Shown in pieces: positions 1 to 5,549 of a stretch of 6,497 bases of DNA. The notes beneath the pieces are model-generated. The model had not been told where the DNA came from. It made no database searches and was given only the letters and a program-made list of their open reading frames with translations. Numbering within the stretch: position 1 is the stretch's first letter; the number at the start of each line of letters is the position of its first letter. The stretch covers positions 1 to 6,497 of the forward strand of contig CAMOOZ010000242.1 in NCBI GenBank assembly GCA_946621895.1. The letters are read 5' to 3'. Position numbers and translations under genes: made by a program. The stretch is from an uncultured Lachnospiraceae bacterium (lineage in GTDB: Bacteria > Bacillota_A > Clostridia > Lachnospirales > Lachnospiraceae).

Positions 1-821
1 AACTTCACATCGGTGCAGATCCGGGCACAGTAACGGCTGCAAAGATCCGTGTCCTTGATCTCTACGCTGATCAGATCCGATGTCTTTACATCGCTTTCTT
101 TAAAAGAAACCTCAGGGGGCGTAAACGGCAGGTTAAAGGTGGCCGCGGCCTCCCTGGCGATCCCCAGAATGCCGTAGCAGTCCACGCGGTTTGAGGTGAT
201 CTCATATTCAAAAACGGTGTCGTCCAGCCCGAGGAAGGGCAGCGCGCTCTCTCCGCAGACAAGTGTTTCCACGGAGCCATCGGAAAAGGTCAGCTTCAGG
301 GTTTTCCCTTCTTCGGCGCAGGAAACGACTCCCTCGGCAGCCTCGTTTCCGGGACGATGAAGGATGTAGATCCCCTCCTCGGGCGCGTCGGGATAAAGCG
401 CCCTTTCCCGTCCCAGCTCCTCGATGGCGCAGAGCATGCCGTTTGACTCCACGCCCCTGAGCTTTCCGGCCTTGATCTTGATCCCGTTCTCCGGCAGCGG
501 ACCGCCGTCATGGCCGCCGGCGACCTTCCCGCCGTCCAGCACCACGGGAACATAATCGCCTTCCTTTACATTATTCGCACCGGTCACGATCTGCACGGGG
601 CTCTCCTCACCCACCTCCATGCTGCAGACGATCAGCTTGTCCGCGTCCGGGTGGGGGTCGATCTTCAGAAGTTTGCCGACCACGATCCTTTCCAGATTTT
701 TATCAAACGGCGTAAAGCCCTCGCATTTTGTCCCGGAGAGGGTCATCCGGTCCGCAAATTCCTGATCCGGCGCGGAGAGCCCGGGAACAAGGGACTTTAA
801 CCAGCGATAAGATGTGTTCAT
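1..821 (-). CDS. pheT: Phenylalanyl-tRNA synthetase beta subunit, N-terminal 273 residues (runs off left edge)
   Basis: Beta subunit of the cytoplasmic (alphabeta)2 enzyme that charges tRNA-Phe with phenylalanine. The visible part begins MNTSYRWLKSLVPGL, the usual B1 start. An EMAP/OB-type tRNA-binding domain follows at about residues 45-155, with the diagnostic HPDADKL at 57-63 and TGANN at 80-84. The B3/B4 editing region begins near 200, with EITSNRVDC at 207-215 and GIAREAAA at 220-227. The catalytic-like and C-terminal anticodon-binding domains lie outside the window (the family is about 800 residues). The ATG at 821-819 is preceded by GGAGGT (825-830), only 3 bases away. The gene starts 20 bp after the pheS stop, so the two are surely co-transcribed. 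One oddity: about 160-198, between the OB domain and TSNR, seems longer than in relatives I remember. Identification is firm. Confidence 0.96.
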   Translation of the reverse strand, partial: MNTSYRWLKSLVPGLSAPDQEFADRMTLSGTKCEGFTPFDKNLERIVVGKLLKIDPHPDADKLIVCSMEVGEESPVQIVTGANNVKEGDYVPVVLDGGKVAGGHDGGPLPENGIKIKAGKLRGVESNGMLCAIEELGRERALYPDAPEEGIYILHRPGNEAAEGVVSCAEEGKTLKLTFSDGSVETLVCGESALPFLGLDDTVFEYEITSNRVDCYGILGIAREAAATFNLPFTPPEVSFKESDVKTSDLISVEIKDTDLCSRYCARICTDVK

Positions 822-824
822 ATT

Positions 825-830
825 ACCTCC
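825..830 (-). promoter_or_regulatory. Ribosome binding site of pheT
   Basis: GGAGGT on the minus strand lies three bases before the ATG of pheT, inside the 20 bp pheS-pheT gap. It fixes the pheT start. Confidence 0.8.
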
Positions 831-841
831 GTATTATCTGC

Positions 842-1858
842 TCAGAACTGCCCCAGAAATCTCACATCGTTTTCATAGAGCAGGCGCATATCGTCAATCT
901 CGTATTTTAAAAGGGTGATGCGCTCAAGACCCACACCGAAGGCAAAGCCGCTGTAAACCGCGGGGTCGATCCCGCTCATCTTTAACACCTTCGGATGCAC
1001 CATGCCGCAGCCCAGGATCTCGATCCAGCCCTCGCCCTTGCAGAAACGGCAGCCCTTCCCGCCGCATTTGAAGCAGCTCACATCCACCTCTGCGCTGGGC
1101 TCCGTGAAGGGGAAATGATGGGGTCTGAATTTCACCTTCGTCTCCTCGCCGAAGAAGCGCTTTGCAAACTCCGCCAGCGTACCCTTCAGATCGGCAAAGG
1201 TGATCCCCTTGTCCACGACCATGCCTTCGATCTGGTGGAACACGGGGGAATGGGTCGCATCCACCTCATCCGCCCGGAACACCCGGCCCGGCGCGATCAT
1301 CCGGATGGGAAGATGGCCCTTTTCCATTTCGCGCACCTGGCAGGGGGAGGTCTGTGTCCTCAGCAGTATATCTCCGTGAACATAAAAGGTGTCCTGCTCA
1401 TCCTTGGCGGGATGATCCGCCGGAATGTTCAGGGCCTCAAAATTGTAATAATCCTTTTCGATTTCCGGCCCGGAAACGACACTGTACCCCATGCCGATAA
1501 AGATCTGCTCCACCTCCTCCAGCACTCTGGCATTGGGATGCAGATGACCCATGGGGGGTCTTTTCCCCGGCAGGGACACATCGAGCTTTTCCGCGGCAAG
1601 CCGCGCCATCATATGCTTTTCCTCGAGGCGCTTTCCGGTGAGCTCCAGCTGCTTTTCGATCTGGGCTCTGACCTCGTTCACCAGCTGTCCCATCTTCGGG
1701 CGCTCTTCCGGTGAGAGCTCCTTTAACGCCTTCAGCTGGCTGGTGATCGCTCCCTTTTTCCCCAGAAACGCCACCCGGATCTCGTTCAGCCTTTCCGCGG
1801 TCTCGGAGCCCTCAATCTCCTCCATGGCCTTTTTCCGAAGTTCTTCTAAACCCGTCAT
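842..1858 (-). CDS. pheS: Phenylalanyl-tRNA synthetase alpha subunit
   Basis: Catalytic alpha subunit of phenylalanyl-tRNA synthetase (class II), working with PheT. The protein is 338 residues, normal for bacterial PheS (about 325-350). An N-terminal coiled-coil arm covers roughly 1-90 and the catalytic core follows. Visible landmarks are GPE at 130-132, DTFY at 156-159, RTQTSP at 167-172, motif 2 FRADEVDATHSPVFHQIEG at 194-212, and motif 3 GFAFGVGLER at 304-313, with the substrate-pocket Ala at 306 (equivalent of E. coli Ala294). Cys262, 265, 270 and 273 form a CxxC-x4-CxxC cluster that could hold a metal. I chose the ATG at 1858 because AAAGGA (1868-1873) sits 9 bases upstream and it gives the usual MTGLEELRKKA start. 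The frame is open to a TTG at 1894, but that start would lie in the upstream terminator region. pheT follows after 20 bp. Confidence 0.97.
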   Translation of the reverse strand: MTGLEELRKKAMEEIEGSETAERLNEIRVAFLGKKGAITSQLKALKELSPEERPKMGQLVNEVRAQIEKQLELTGKRLEEKHMMARLAAEKLDVSLPGKRPPMGHLHPNARVLEEVEQIFIGMGYSVVSGPEIEKDYYNFEALNIPADHPAKDEQDTFYVHGDILLRTQTSPCQVREMEKGHLPIRMIAPGRVFRADEVDATHSPVFHQIEGMVVDKGITFADLKGTLAEFAKRFFGEETKVKFRPHHFPFTEPSAEVDVSCFKCGGKGCRFCKGEGWIEILGCGMVHPKVLKMSGIDPAVYSGFAFGVGLERITLLKYEIDDMRLLYENDVRFLGQF

Positions 1859-1867
1859 ATTCTCAAA

Positions 1868-1873
1868 TCCTTT
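1868..1873 (-). promoter_or_regulatory. Ribosome binding site deciding the pheS start
   Basis: AAAGGA on the minus strand, 9 bases before the ATG at 1858. It supports that ATG over the in-frame upstream TTG (1894) and ATG (1882). Confidence 0.7.
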
Positions 1874-1892
1874 CAGCAACATAATACATGGC

Positions 1893-1917
1893 AAAAAAAG
1901 GCCCGAAAATAAGCTCC
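1893..1917 (-). terminator. Terminator-like 3' end of the pheS-upstream RNA
   Basis: The 3' strand of the closing stem (GGAGCU...UUCGGG) runs into CC and then seven U (1899-1893). The U-run lies 35-41 bases before the pheS ATG. Termination would either end a free-standing RNA or attenuate pheST. The partner strand is about 170 nt upstream rather than local, which is unusual for an intrinsic terminator. Confidence 0.5.
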
Positions 1918-2095
1918 CCCTTTTTGACGCCTGACATACAAAAGTCAGGTGGGCAACCGCAGCCCCCCCTCAGCCATCCACTGCTTAGCGTGCGGATATT
2001 CCGCGATGCCGGAGGCCCGACATCAGAGGAGCGATATAGGAATCCCGTTCAATCAAGATGTAGGTTCAAAAATGAAAGGAGCCTGTATTCGGGTT
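1893..2095 (-). ncRNA. ssrS: Structured RNA upstream of pheS, 6S RNA (ssrS) candidate
   Basis: About 203 nt begin 7 bases after a near-ideal promoter and end in seven U (1899-1893). Reading the minus strand, the two ends pair over a long closing stem: CCCGAA (2093-2088) with UUCGGG (1907-1902), GGCUCC (2083-2078) with GGAGCU (1917-1912), and UUUUUGA (2072-2066) with UCAAAAA (1927-1921). Inside is a bubble. Its 3' side has a hairpin CCUGAC/GUCAGG (1949-1944 with 1935-1930). The apex is CGGG-AUUCC (2047-2039) pairing with GGAAU-A-UCCG (2002-1993), topped by GAUGUCGG/CCGGCAUC (2024-2017 with 2012-2005). Closing stem, bubble with a 3' hairpin, apical stem and a length near 200 nt are the architecture of 6S RNA, which binds RNA polymerase holoenzyme. 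There is no ORF and no canonical T-box sequence. The 3' bubble strand is longer than I would expect. A cis-acting attenuator of pheST is the alternative. Confidence 0.6.
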
Positions 2096-2101
2096 GTTCC
2101 T

Positions 2102-2130
2102 ATTATACATAAGGAGGGGGAGCGGCGCAA
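2102..2130 (-). promoter_or_regulatory. Sigma-A type promoter of the 6S-like RNA / pheST leader
   Basis: On the minus strand, -35 TTGCGC (2130-2125), a 17-base spacer and a perfect -10 TATAAT (2107-2102). The predicted start is near 2095, just at the 5' strand of the closing stem. No other equally good promoter lies between here and pheS. A weak TATTAT (1886-1881) without a good -35 is the only candidate closer to pheS. Confidence 0.8.
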
Positions 2131-2204
2131 GAGAAAAAACGGGGAAATGCGTCGAAACTGTACATCGTTTTAATGATTGCTTGTTGTCCCTTTTTCGTCT
2201 ATAA

Positions 2205-2642
2205 TCATTTCAGAAGGGCGTTGGCCTGCTTCGTATTGAGGCGGGCTGCAGCGCCCATTCTGCTATATTCCGCTCCTTTTCTGATAATTATTTCGATTTC
2301 ACTTATCTTTCTCAGGCGCATACTGCGGGTCACCATCTCTTCTGCCTCTATAATGTTCAGACGACTTCCGGATATATCCAGAAATATACCGCCTGGTCTC
2401 TCTTTGATCTGCTTATATCCATCCCGAATGTGCTGATCGATAGTATTATATTTTGACGAAGTAATGCTTTTCAGCTCCCATAATTTTCCATTCCACATAT
2501 AATCAGCTGTCCTCTGTCCCGATTGTTTCTCCTTCAGCAAAAGAATATCTCCACCGAGATTTTCCAGAATCCAATACGCAAATCTGATTTCTTCCGCGTG
2601 ATTTTCGGGGTTATATCCCGTTTCAAGTCTGACTGCTGCCAT
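2205..2642 (-). CDS. Orphan CdiA C-terminal-like tRNA nuclease domain protein
   Basis: The 145-residue protein resembles the CdiA C-terminal tRNase domain family. That domain is found at the end of contact-dependent inhibition toxins and also at the end of some phage or conjugative-element head proteins. The recognisable stretch is residues 15-91: HAEEIRFAYWILENLGGDI (15-33), then TADYMWNGKLWELKSI (45-60), IDQHIRDGYKQI (68-79) and GGIFLDIS (84-91). Asp47, Glu56 and Lys58 fit a D-x(n)-ExK nuclease core, so the catalytic residues look intact. It has no signal peptide, membrane segment or delivery domain. The ATG at 2642 has only a weak upstream purine stretch, and an in-frame TAG lies about 20 bases upstream, so there is no longer in-frame version. 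The gene is A+T-richer than pheST and has no adjacent immunity gene. It could be a domesticated or leftover toxin domain, or a small DNA/RNA nuclease. Family resemblance was recognised by eye. Confidence 0.7.
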   Translation of the reverse strand: MAAVRLETGYNPENHAEEIRFAYWILENLGGDILLLKEKQSGQRTADYMWNGKLWELKSITSSKYNTIDQHIRDGYKQIKERPGGIFLDISGSRLNIIEAEEMVTRSMRLRKISEIEIIIRKGAEYSRMGAAARLNTKQANALLK

Positions 2643-2728
2643 GCTTTTTGATCCAGTAAACTATGTCTTAAGGGGGTACAGGTGAAATGCATTCATGTGT
2701 TGTCATGTGCTGCCTGAATTGTTTGTAG

Positions 2729-2757
2729 TTGTACTCTTTTCCGGGCTCTGCTATAAT
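2729..2757 (+). promoter_or_regulatory. Promoter of the SRP RNA gene
   Basis: On the plus strand, TTGTAC (2729-2734), a 17-base spacer and a perfect TATAAT (2752-2757). The expected transcription start is about 2764, exactly where the SRP RNA terminal helix begins. Confidence 0.8.
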
Positions 2758-2763
2758 AGCCGG

Positions 2764-2878
2764 TGCGGCGCCTTTTGGTCCCGCGCGAGGAACCACCGTG
2801 AACCGTGTCAGGGCGGGAACGCAGCAGCACTAAGCGGAAGGGGCCTGCGATGCGGGGTGCTGAGAGGCGCCGCGTTTT
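2764..2878 (+). ncRNA. ffs: Signal recognition particle RNA, small (4.5S-like) bacterial type
   Basis: RNA core of the signal recognition particle; with Ffh it targets nascent membrane and secreted proteins. The domain IV signature is clear: GUCAGG (2807-2812), a 3-bp helix GCG/CGC closing a GGAA tetraloop (2816-2819), then AGCAGC (2823-2828). The more common sequence there is UCC-GGAA-GGA, so the helix has changed on both sides with pairing kept. This is strong evidence for a working RNA. The ends form an 8-bp perfect helix, GCGGCGCC (2765-2772) with GGCGCCGC (2866-2873). At about 110-115 nt this is the short form without an Alu domain. It is the only plus-strand gene here and is convergent with the toxin gene on its right. 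Exact ends are inferred from the promoter and the U-run. Confidence 0.95.
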
Positions 2879-2882
2879 CTTT
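2866..2882 (+). terminator. SRP RNA terminator
   Basis: The 3' strand of the terminal helix (GGCGCCGCG) is followed directly by UUUUCUUU (2875-2882). The GC-rich end helix of the RNA seems to double as the terminator stem. It lies about 30 bases from the 3' end of the oppositely oriented toxin gene. Confidence 0.65.
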
Positions 2883-2910
2883 GCATGTTTCCCGATCATC
2901 CGGCGCCTGC

Positions 2911-3228
2911 TTATTCCTTCACTTTTTGAACATAATCCTCCAGATCATGGAAAAGGCCAACCACATATACCAGTTTATCATCTATCCTGAAGATAAGTCT
3001 GTACTGCATTCCCGGAATAAGTGCTTCCTTGTATCCATTTGTTTGCAGGTATCGATCCCTTGAATTTGGAAAAAGATATGGATTTTCCTCCAATTGACTG
3101 TAAATCTTTTCTATTCCCCTGATAAGATGGGCGGCCGCCTGGCGATTACCAAGCCTGTCTATCAGGTAAGACACGTGTTCATCGATCAGTTTATCTGCTC
3201 TATCGGTAATGATCAGACTATAGACCAT
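2911..3228 (-). CDS. RelE/ParE-superfamily toxin of a type II toxin-antitoxin module
   Basis: A 105-residue basic protein with the RelE/ParE layout: an N-terminal strand (VYSLIIT), two long helices over residues about 9-50 (IDEHVSYLIDRL, HLIRGIEKIYSQLEENP), then strands ending YRLIFRIDDKLVYVVGLFHDLEDY. Members block translation by cutting ribosome-bound mRNA (RelE) or poison gyrase (ParE). The sequence does not decide between these, though the helical hairpin and the FPNSRDRYL stretch look more ParE/YoeB-like than classic RelE. The ATG at 3228 is preceded by AAAGGAGA (3239-3232) and overlaps the end of the antitoxin gene by 11 bp, so the pair is translationally coupled in the common antitoxin-first order. 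It is A+T-richer than the flanking housekeeping genes and convergent with the SRP RNA gene. Confidence 0.82.
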   Translation of the reverse strand: MVYSLIITDRADKLIDEHVSYLIDRLGNRQAAAHLIRGIEKIYSQLEENPYLFPNSRDRYLQTNGYKEALIPGMQYRLIFRIDDKLVYVVGLFHDLEDYVQKVKE

Positions 3229-3478
3229 ATTTCTCCTTTACAGCAGAAAGAGCGGCTTTCGCATTCTTTGTTTTTCCTTCTTTGATCTGCTGTTCAGAGA
3301 GTTCTATATCGCTGTACATTTCCCACTTGCCATATATATCTTTTGCAGCAATAATCGAATCATTATTATTTTTCACAGAATCCATCATGCTTAGTCTGTC
3401 AATAAGGCTGACCACTATTTTAAAATCCTGTTCCTGTAAAGCATTCAGCTTTCTGAGTGTTTCCTCTGTCGCTATCAT
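3218..3478 (-). CDS. Antitoxin partner of the RelE/ParE-like toxin
   Basis: An 86-residue, mostly helical, hydrophilic protein upstream of and overlapping the toxin by 11 bp. This position and size make it the likely antitoxin, which would bind and neutralise the toxin and often repress the operon. The N-terminal half (TEETLRKLNALQEQDFKIVVSLIDRL) looks like a helical dimerisation or DNA-binding part. The C-terminal half (ELSEQQIKEGKTKNAKAALSAVKEKYGL) looks like an extended toxin-wrapping tail. I do not recognise a named antitoxin family. The ATG at 3478 is chosen because GGAGG (3487-3483) sits 4 bases upstream; the frame extends to a TTG at 3499 with no support. The gap to the HD-GYP gene upstream is 41 bp with no clear promoter, so the module may be read from further upstream. 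Confidence 0.75.
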   Translation of the reverse strand: MIATEETLRKLNALQEQDFKIVVSLIDRLSMMDSVKNNNDSIIAAKDIYGKWEMYSDIELSEQQIKEGKTKNAKAALSAVKEKYGL

Positions 3479-3519
3479 TTTTCCTCCGCACCGAAACAAA
3501 GGGACCGCGCAAAGCCGTC

Positions 3520-4794
3520 TTATTTCCTAAACTGCTTCAGCACCATCTGATAATTCTGGTTCAGCCTGTCATAGACGGCAAGCACCCTGCTGCTCTCGGC
3601 CTTCACCTTCCCCATGATCGTATCATAGGAGGCCACGAAGATCCGCACCACCTGATCGGAGAATTTTCCGGCCAGCACCTCTTCATTCAGGATATTGATG
3701 ACCTCCTCCTTGGTCCTTGGCTTACGGAAGCTTCTCTCGTTGGTCAGACCGCAGACGGTGTCGGCCACCTGCAGGATCATCTGGGAGGTGTTCATCTGGA
3801 CGGCCTTTAAGCCCCTTGGATAACCGGAACCGTCGCAGCGCTCGTGATGGGCGGCAGCCACATCGATGACCTCTTTACGCATCCTGTCCTTTAAGAGCTC
3901 CTCCCCGATCTGCACATGGGTCCTGAGCAGCCGCCCCTCCTCGGGCATCAGCTTTCTCGGCGCGTTGATGATGTCCTTTGAGATATTTAACATCCCGATA
4001 TCGTGGACCATGGCGCCGTACATCAGCACCTCCTGATCTCTGGGGCTCAGCTTCATGCTGCGTCCGATCTCCCTGCAGATATTGATGCAGGTGATCGCGT
4101 TCACGACGCTGACCTCGCTCTGGAAACCGTAAAAATACATCATCAGCTCCAGATAGGATTTCTTTGCTTCATTTGTGAAGATCAGGTAATCCGCGGCCTC
4201 GCGCAGCTCCTGCTGATAGGAGGAATCCCGCAGCTTGTCCAGCACATTGTCCCTTTTCACGATCGTGTAGAAGAGCTCCATTCCCTCGGCATTCATCTTA
4301 TTGCCGGAGTATTTCTGGAACATCTTATAGTCAAATTTCTGGCCCAGGGCGGTGTGATAGATGTCCATCTTCTCCGCGATATTTAAAAACCCCGCGATTT
4401 CCCGGTGGACAAAATTCATTCTTTCGAGCTGATTATAGTCGATGTGATGATAGAGATAGATCTTTGCCAGATCATCGTCCATCTCCGGAAACATGTTCTT
4501 CGCCAGCAGATAGCTGTAGATCGAATGAGGCATGAAATCCCTGCATTCATAACGGAGCGCATCATCCAGATTATCCGTGTGAAAGGCGCCGATATCGTGG
4601 AAAGCGGCAAGCAAAATCAGATCCGCCAGCTCGAACTCCTCCAGCCCTCCCTTTTCCAGAAACATCTTATAGGCAAGATAGGCCACCCGGTGACCATGAT
4701 CCAGAGGCCTCGGATCCAAAAGCCGGAGCACATCCGTCATCAGATAAAAGATATCCCGGCTTCTGATATAGTCCATTGAAAGGGTGATGTCCAT
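3520..4794 (-). CDS. Tandem HD / HD-GYP domain protein
   Basis: A 424-residue soluble protein made of two HD-type metal hydrolase domains and no membrane or receiver domain. HD-GYP proteins usually cleave cyclic di-GMP. The N-terminal half (about 20-210) has the ligand series His35, His66-Asp67, His90, His116-His117 and Asp144, but no GYP motif (DYNQLERM follows the HH pair). The C-terminal half (about 225-424) has HDIG at 264-267, His293, HHERCDGSGYP at 316-326 and VADTVCGLTNERSFR at 343-357. Its family Lys after HDIG is Met268, the usual first His is Asn232, and the second Asp of ADxxD is Cys348. This could be an active HD domain with a regulatory HD-GYP half, or a diverged phosphodiesterase. 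The ATG at 4794 has a GGGGT (4806-4802) upstream; Met7 is an alternative. The GNAT gene ends 68 bp upstream. Confidence 0.88.
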   Translation of the reverse strand: MDITLSMDYIRSRDIFYLMTDVLRLLDPRPLDHGHRVAYLAYKMFLEKGGLEEFELADLILLAAFHDIGAFHTDNLDDALRYECRDFMPHSIYSYLLAKNMFPEMDDDLAKIYLYHHIDYNQLERMNFVHREIAGFLNIAEKMDIYHTALGQKFDYKMFQKYSGNKMNAEGMELFYTIVKRDNVLDKLRDSSYQQELREAADYLIFTNEAKKSYLELMMYFYGFQSEVSVVNAITCINICREIGRSMKLSPRDQEVLMYGAMVHDIGMLNISKDIINAPRKLMPEEGRLLRTHVQIGEELLKDRMRKEVIDVAAAHHERCDGSGYPRGLKAVQMNTSQMILQVADTVCGLTNERSFRKPRTKEEVINILNEEVLAGKFSDQVVRIFVASYDTIMGKVKAESSRVLAVYDRLNQNYQMVLKQFRK

Positions 4795-4812
4795 AAGAAT
4801 ACCCCGATATTT

Positions 4813-4826
4813 CCGCGAAACCGCGG
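4813..4826. other. Small inverted repeat before the HD-GYP gene
   Basis: CCGCG and CGCGG around a 4-base loop, in the 68-bp gap between the GNAT and HD-GYP genes. No U-run follows on either strand, so it is not a typical terminator. On the minus strand it lies just upstream of the GGGGT that may serve as ribosome binding site. Confidence 0.35.
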
Positions 4827-4862
4827 TCTGAAATGCGTACCCGTTGAAAAAACCCTGTCCGG

Positions 4863-5545
4863 TCAGCCCTGAACGAGCTTCAGCTCCATCTCCGTATAGC
4901 GGATCCCGGCCTTTCGGATCTCAGGCGTGATGGCTTCAAAACCAAGCCTTCTGTAAAACTCCAGCGCAAAAGGAGCTGCATAGACCCGCAGGCTCCGGAA
5001 CTTTCCTCTCTGGCTGAGCACTATCCCGGAGAGCTCCCGGATCAGCCTTTTTCCAATGCCCCTTCTCTGCGCTCTTTCCTCTACAAAAAGCAGTGAGATC
5101 AGATTTCCTCCCCGGAGGGAGATCATCCCCACCAGCTCCCCCTTCTCAAGTGCCACGAGGATCCTGTATTCCCCGTTCATAAACATCGTGCGCAGGAGCG
5201 GATCCGTCAGGAAATCACAGAAATTCGCGATCCCCTCCTGCTCATAATCCGGCGCCTCGAATTTCAGGAAAACCCGCCAGGCCAAAGACAGCACATCGTC
5301 GAATTCGTCCTCACCGGCCTCCCGGATCTGCAGCTCCGCGCCTTCCTTCTCTTCGGCTTCATTCATCCGCTGCCCCGCAGGCAGATTTCTTTTGCTTTCC
5401 CGTTTTTGCGGCTTCCCGGGTGCCCCTTCCTCATTGCCCCCGATACCCTGCGGGTCCTGACGCATGTCTTCCCCGGCTCCCGGCTTTTGCGGCTTCCCGG
5501 GTGCCCGATCCTCCTGCGCGGCTTCCGTATCCTGTGCCTGACCGC

Positions 5546-5549
<4 letters not shown>
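4863..5549 (-). CDS. GNAT-family N-acetyltransferase with repetitive N-terminal extension
   Basis: A 228-residue protein. Residues about 71-225 form a GNAT fold that transfers an acetyl group from acetyl-CoA to an amine. The acetyl-CoA loop is QRRGIG at 161-166, after the strand ISLLFVEE (151-158). The C-terminal part VYAAPFALEFYRRLGFEAI is the usual motif B. The substrate is not evident. Residues 1-62 are hydrophilic and low in complexity, with APGKPQK twice (16-22 and 43-49). The ATG at 5549 shares ATGA with the metG stop, which argues for translational coupling and this start. Met62 (5366) would give a more usual 167-residue GNAT and cannot be excluded, since only a weak GGGG precedes it. 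The HD-GYP gene follows after 68 bp. Confidence 0.88.
5404..5506. repeat. 22-bp direct repeat pair within the GNAT gene
   Basis: Two identical 22-bp copies at 5404-5425 and 5485-5506, 81 bp apart (27 codons, so in frame). Each encodes the APGKPQK segment of the GNAT N-terminal extension on the minus strand. The intervening sequence is only loosely similar. This suggests an in-frame duplication of about 27 codons that has since diverged, or slippage in a low-complexity linker. Confidence 0.85.

Noticed and set aside
995..1714. 239-codon plus-strand open frame opposite pheS
   Set aside because: It is an antisense shadow of pheS, with His/Leu-rich composition and no family resemblance. pheS is certain on the other strand.
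1859..1894. Extended PheS start at the TTG at 1894 or ATG at 1882
   Set aside because: The extra 8-12 residues fall in the U-run/terminator region and lack a ribosome binding site. The ATG at 1858 has AAAGGA at the right distance.
1955..1975. Possible degenerate T-box sequence (AGGGGGGGCTGCGG on the minus strand) upstream of pheS
   Set aside because: It only loosely resembles AGGGTGGTACCGCGG, and no stem I landmarks or terminator/antiterminator pair follow it in the expected layout. The end-to-end closing stem fits a T-box poorly.
2643..2728. Immunity gene or longer N-terminus for the orphan nuclease
   Set aside because: Stops occur in the nuclease frame just upstream, and no other open frame of useful length with a ribosome binding site fits between it and the SRP promoter.
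4003..4779. Plus-strand open frames opposite the HD-GYP gene
   Set aside because: They are shadow frames of the minus-strand HD domains and show no plausible ribosome binding site or domain.
4813..4826. Terminator between the GNAT and HD-GYP genes
   Set aside because: The hairpin has only 5 bp and no U-run on either strand; the genes may still be one transcript.
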